From UBA11524 sp963590165 (GTDB lineage: Bacteria > Bacillota > Clostridia > Christensenellales > Aristaeellaceae), in contig CAVANO010000042.1 of NCBI GenBank assembly GCA_963590165.1, positions 1 to 7,613 on the forward strand: a stretch of 7,613 nucleotides of DNA, given 5' to 3'. The translations under genes and the position numbers were made by a program. The notes beneath the pieces were generated by a model, which was not told where the DNA came from, did no database searches, and worked only from the letters and a program-made list of their open reading frames with translations. Positions 5,632-7,613 of the stretch are shown one piece after another (positions within the stretch are counted from its first letter, which is position 1; every line of letters starts with the position of its first letter).

Positions 5632-6323
5632 TGCGCATAACCACCCGAATTTCCGCGGCGCTGCTGAGTGTTGGACTGCTTGTCTGCTTTCTCAGCAGCG
5701 CCGTCTATCTGCTGGGGACAAACGCATCCGTGATGGAAGCCCTCATGCGCCGCACCGCGCCGCCGGAGGACACGTATCTGCCGGAGGAGGATTATCCGCT
5801 TGCCGTCAAGACCATCACGGATTACCTGACCGGCAGGGTTGAGGAATTCCAATTCACCTTCACCATGGATGACACGGAATACCTCGCATTCAACGAGAAG
5901 GAGCAGCGGCATATGGCGGACTGCCGCGTGCTGTTCCGGCTTTGCGGACGAATCGCCGCCGCATCCGGTGCAATGGATGTCCTGCTGTTCTGTCTGCTGC
6001 TTGTCCGGCGTGAACAAAAAGCCATTTCGCTGCTTGCGCGGGTGATTGCTGCAGAAATCCTGTTGCTGATTGTCTTCGGCGTCCTCGCGGCGTGCTTCTT
6101 TACGGAAGCATTCACGCTCTTTCACCGTCTGCTGTTTTCCAATAACCTCTGGCTGCTCAATCCGCAGACGGATTTGCTTGTCCGCCTGATGCCGACAGCC
6201 TTCTTCACGCATTACGCGTTGCTCATCGCTGCGGCTGTCCTGCTTGCATTGGCGCTGTCAGCCGTGCTTGTGCAGATCGCGGCGCGATCTTCCTCCAATC
6301 ACCGAAAGAAGGAGCTTTCATGA
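5631..6323 (+). CDS. lit: DUF1461/TIGR01906 membrane protein, Lit-like lipoprotein intramolecular transacylase
   Basis: The 230-aa product is an integral membrane protein. Predicted spans lie at about 7-28, 109-125, 131-155 and 193-215, with a large loop between the first and second. Two family signatures are clear: RHMADCRVLF with H94, and LFHRLLFSNNLWLLNP with H165. The family includes Lit of Enterococcus faecalis and Bacillus cereus. Lit moves an acyl chain from the diacylglyceryl group of a lipoprotein to its N-terminal cysteine, giving lyso-form lipoproteins. As I recall, Lit depends on two histidines about 72 residues apart, and the spacing here is 71. The start is ATG 5631, sharing one base with the prfB stop (TGATG). 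A GTG at 5628 is an alternative. No good ribosome site is present, so translation probably depends on ribosomes ending prfB. The 3' end overlaps tsaD by 4 bases. Family membership is firm; enzyme activity is inferred. Confidence 0.85.
   Translation: MRITTRISAALLSVGLLVCFLSSAVYLLGTNASVMEALMRRTAPPEDTYLPEEDYPLAVKTITDYLTGRVEEFQFTFTMDDTEYLAFNEKEQRHMADCRVLFRLCGRIAAASGAMDVLLFCLLLVRREQKAISLLARVIAAEILLLIVFGVLAACFFTEAFTLFHRLLFSNNLWLLNPQTDLLVRLMPTAFFTHYALLIAAAVLLALALSAVLVQIAARSSSNHRKKELS
6309..6314 (+). promoter_or_regulatory. Ribosome binding site fixing the tsaD start
   Basis: AAGGAG lies 5 bases before ATG 6320 and inside the end of the Lit-like gene. It supports the upstream start of tsaD and therefore its extra N-terminal residues. 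Confidence 0.7.
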
Positions 6324-7378
6324 CATATACCGAGCAGGCTGCAGAGACGCTTGAACGCCTCCGCAGCCAGTCCACCGTCCGCATCCTCGCGCTGGAAACT
6401 TCCTGCGACGAAACAGCTGCAGCCATTGTCGAGAACGGCCGTACCATCGTGTCCAATATCGTTTTCAGCCAGATTGACCTGCATGCGCTCTATGGCGGCG
6501 TTGTGCCGGAGATTGCCAGCCGTGCCCATGTCGAAGCATGCGACCGCGTCATTGACGAGGCACTTACCGCCGCTCATATGCGTCTCGCGGATGTCGATGC
6601 GCTTGCCGTCACCTACGGTCCGGGGCTCGTCGGCGCATTGCTGACTGGCGTGAGTTGCATGAAGGGACTGAGCTACGCTGCCGGAAAGCCGCTCATTCCC
6701 GTCAACCACATCGAAGGGCATGTTTCGGCAAACTATATCTCGAATCCCGATTTAAAACCGCCGTTCCTGTGCCTTGTCGTGTCCGGCGGACACAGCCATC
6801 TGGTGCGCGTCAACGATTACGGTGACTACACGCTGCTCGGGCAGACGATGGACGATGCCGCCGGCGAGGCATTCGACAAGGCGGCACGCGTGCTGACGCT
6901 CCCCTACCCTGGCGGACCGCGGATTGACGCGCTTGCAGAAGAAGGCAATCCGCACTACATGACGCTGCCGCATCCGCACACGCCCGGTAAGTATGATTAT
7001 TCATTCTCGGGCATGAAGACGGCTTTCCTGAACGCGGCGAACAAGCTGGAAATGAAGGGCGAACCGCTCCCGAAAGCAGATATGGCTGCATCGTTCCGGT
7101 ACTCGGTCGTATCGGCGCTGGTGGAAAAAGCGATGCTCGCGGCAAAGGATACGAAAGCGCCTGCGCTGGCAATGGCTGGCGGCGTATCTGCGAATCGTCT
7201 GCTGAGAAGGATGATGCAAGAGGCAGCGGACAAGGCCGGATTGCCGCTGTATATGCCGCGGATTGATTTATGCACGGATAATGCCGCGATGATTGGGTCA
7301 GCTGCCTATTACCGGATGCTCAAGGGAGAGCTTGCCCCCTTGACGCTGAATGCGGTTCCTTCCCTCAAGCTGGTCTAA
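6320..7378 (+). CDS. tsaD: tRNA N6-adenosine threonylcarbamoyltransferase TsaD
   Basis: TsaD transfers the threonylcarbamoyl group from threonylcarbamoyl-AMP to A37 of tRNAs that read ANN codons, in complex with TsaB and TsaE. The 352-aa product has the ASKHA-fold motifs: LETSCDET at 25-32, the metal-binding HIEGH with H130 and H134, VSGGHSHL at 154-161, GEAFDKAAR at 182-190, AGGVSANRLLR at 286-296, and CTDNAAMI with the third metal ligand D320. The ending LTLNAVPSL fits the Bacillota form. About 19 residues precede the usual beginning (VRILALETS). They are polar and helix-prone (MTYTEQAAETLERLRSQST). ATG 6320 is supported by AAGGAG and by the ATGA overlap with the preceding gene; no start codon exists at the usual first residue. 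tsaB and tsaE are not in the window. It is the last gene of the rightward cluster. Confidence 0.98.
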   Translation: MTYTEQAAETLERLRSQSTVRILALETSCDETAAAIVENGRTIVSNIVFSQIDLHALYGGVVPEIASRAHVEACDRVIDEALTAAHMRLADVDALAVTYGPGLVGALLTGVSCMKGLSYAAGKPLIPVNHIEGHVSANYISNPDLKPPFLCLVVSGGHSHLVRVNDYGDYTLLGQTMDDAAGEAFDKAARVLTLPYPGGPRIDALAEEGNPHYMTLPHPHTPGKYDYSFSGMKTAFLNAANKLEMKGEPLPKADMAASFRYSVVSALVEKAMLAAKDTKAPALAMAGGVSANRLLRRMMQEAADKAGLPLYMPRIDLCTDNAAMIGSAAYYRMLKGELAPLTLNAVPSLKLV

Positions 7379-7380
7379 AA

Positions 7381-7406
7381 CAACACTGCTGAATTGTGCG
7401 GTGTTG
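7381..7406 (+). terminator. Stem-loop just after tsaD, possible weak terminator
   Basis: CAACACTGC (7381-7389) pairs with GCGGTGTTG (7398-7406) through nine pairs including one T-G wobble, around an 8-base loop. It begins three bases after the tsaD stop, the expected place for a terminator. The bases that follow (CCCTCATC) are not a T-run, so intrinsic termination would be inefficient or Rho-assisted. Confidence 0.4.
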
Positions 7407-7428
7407 CCCTCATCATCAGTGTATGTGA

Positions 7429-7594
7429 CAAGAACAAGGGGGCTTTGCGGTCGCCCCTTGACCCCTTCGCAATGCGCCCTCATGTTACTTGATTTGTATT
7501 GTTGTTAAGCGATTTTGTGCCTGCTGACACAACCAAGTGGCTTTGCGATCGCCCCCTTTGAAGTGCTCCCCTTGTCAAGTACAATTTTGATTTG
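7429..7594. repeat. Two diverged direct repeats at a 98-bp offset, after tsaD
   Basis: GGCTTTGCG followed by TCGCCCC occurs at 7441-7457 and again at 7539-7555. The word TTGATTTG recurs at 7489-7496 and 7587-7594 with the same 98-bp offset, so a longer unit appears to have been duplicated and then diverged. The first copy includes the stem CAAGGGG (7435-7441) with CCCCTTG (7454-7460). The text GGGTCAAGGGG, read on the minus strand from 7466, also resembles 1337-1347 in the luxS-secA gap. I see no gene in 7379-7613. Confidence 0.6.
7572..7592 (-). repeat. Inverted relative of the 21-bp repeat at 1419-1439
   Basis: The minus strand reads AATCAAAAT-TGTAC-TTGACAA and matches 1419-1439 at 17 of 21 positions, in opposite orientation on the chromosome. 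The two copies lie on either side of the secA-tsaD cluster. In this copy the sequence includes a perfect TTGACA, but no -10 box stands at a suitable distance. Confidence 0.6.
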
Positions 7595-7613
7595 GTTAGG
7601 GTAAAATCTAGAG

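Noticed and set aside
7321..7342. CAAGGG/CCCTTG inverted repeat as a terminator or repeat copy
   Set aside because: It lies inside the conserved tsaD C-terminal coding sequence and has no T-run; the protein there matches the family well.
7298..7483. A 61-codon minus-strand frame at the tsaD end
   Set aside because: It overlaps the conserved tsaD C-terminus, lacks a ribosome site and resembles no family I know.
7545..7552. GCGATCGC, the same octamer as the cyanobacterial HIP1 palindrome
   Set aside because: It is a single occurrence inside a degenerate repeat whose other copy reads GCGGTCGC, and nothing else suggests a cyanobacterium.
7572..7607. Possible rightward promoter, TTGTCA (7572) with TAAAAT (7602)
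   Set aside because: The spacer would be 24 bp, too long. The perfect TTGACA on the minus strand (7573-7578) has no -10 box at the right distance.

Overview
The window reads as chromosomal DNA of a fairly GC-rich member of the Bacillota. I favour a diderm Negativicutes (Selenomonas-like) source, based on the overall flavour of the SecA, RF2 and TsaD proteins, the strong AAGGAG-type ribosome sites and the style of the intergenic repeats. This is an inference from reading; no database was searched. No rRNA, tRNA, CRISPR array or complete mobile element is visible.

Layout. Two genes on the minus strand, luxS (765-1229) and a metallophosphoesterase (43-753), form a compact operon read leftward from a near-consensus promoter at 1259-1287. 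A divergent intergenic region of about 500 bp (1230-1725) follows. It holds a cluster of GC-rich hairpins, a 14-bp tandem repeat array, and the promoter and leader of secA. Four plus-strand genes come next: secA (1726-4440), prfB (4525-5631), a DUF1461/TIGR01906 membrane protein related to the lipoprotein transacylase Lit (5631-6323), and tsaD (6320-7378). After an 84-bp secA-prfB gap, the last three overlap by 1 and 4 bases. The final 235 bp hold no gene but contain a stem-loop and diverged repeats. One of these is an inverted relative of a repeat in the luxS-secA gap, so the operon is bracketed by one repeat family. The first 57 bp are AT-rich and may be the end of an insertion sequence, which I could not confirm.

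How the genes work together. secA drives protein export, and its lipoprotein cargo would be the substrate of the Lit-like enzyme. prfB terminates translation at UGA/UAA. tsaD makes the t6A37 modification of ANN-decoding tRNAs. luxS detoxifies S-ribosylhomocysteine and yields the AI-2 precursor. All genes are core or near-core. The points most worth a second look are: a prfB without its usual programmed frameshift; a UGA/AUG overlap between prfB and the Lit gene that could feed back on RF2; two overlapping mini-ORFs in the secA leader; a Lit homologue in a probable diderm; and the unusual repeat-rich luxS-secA spacer.
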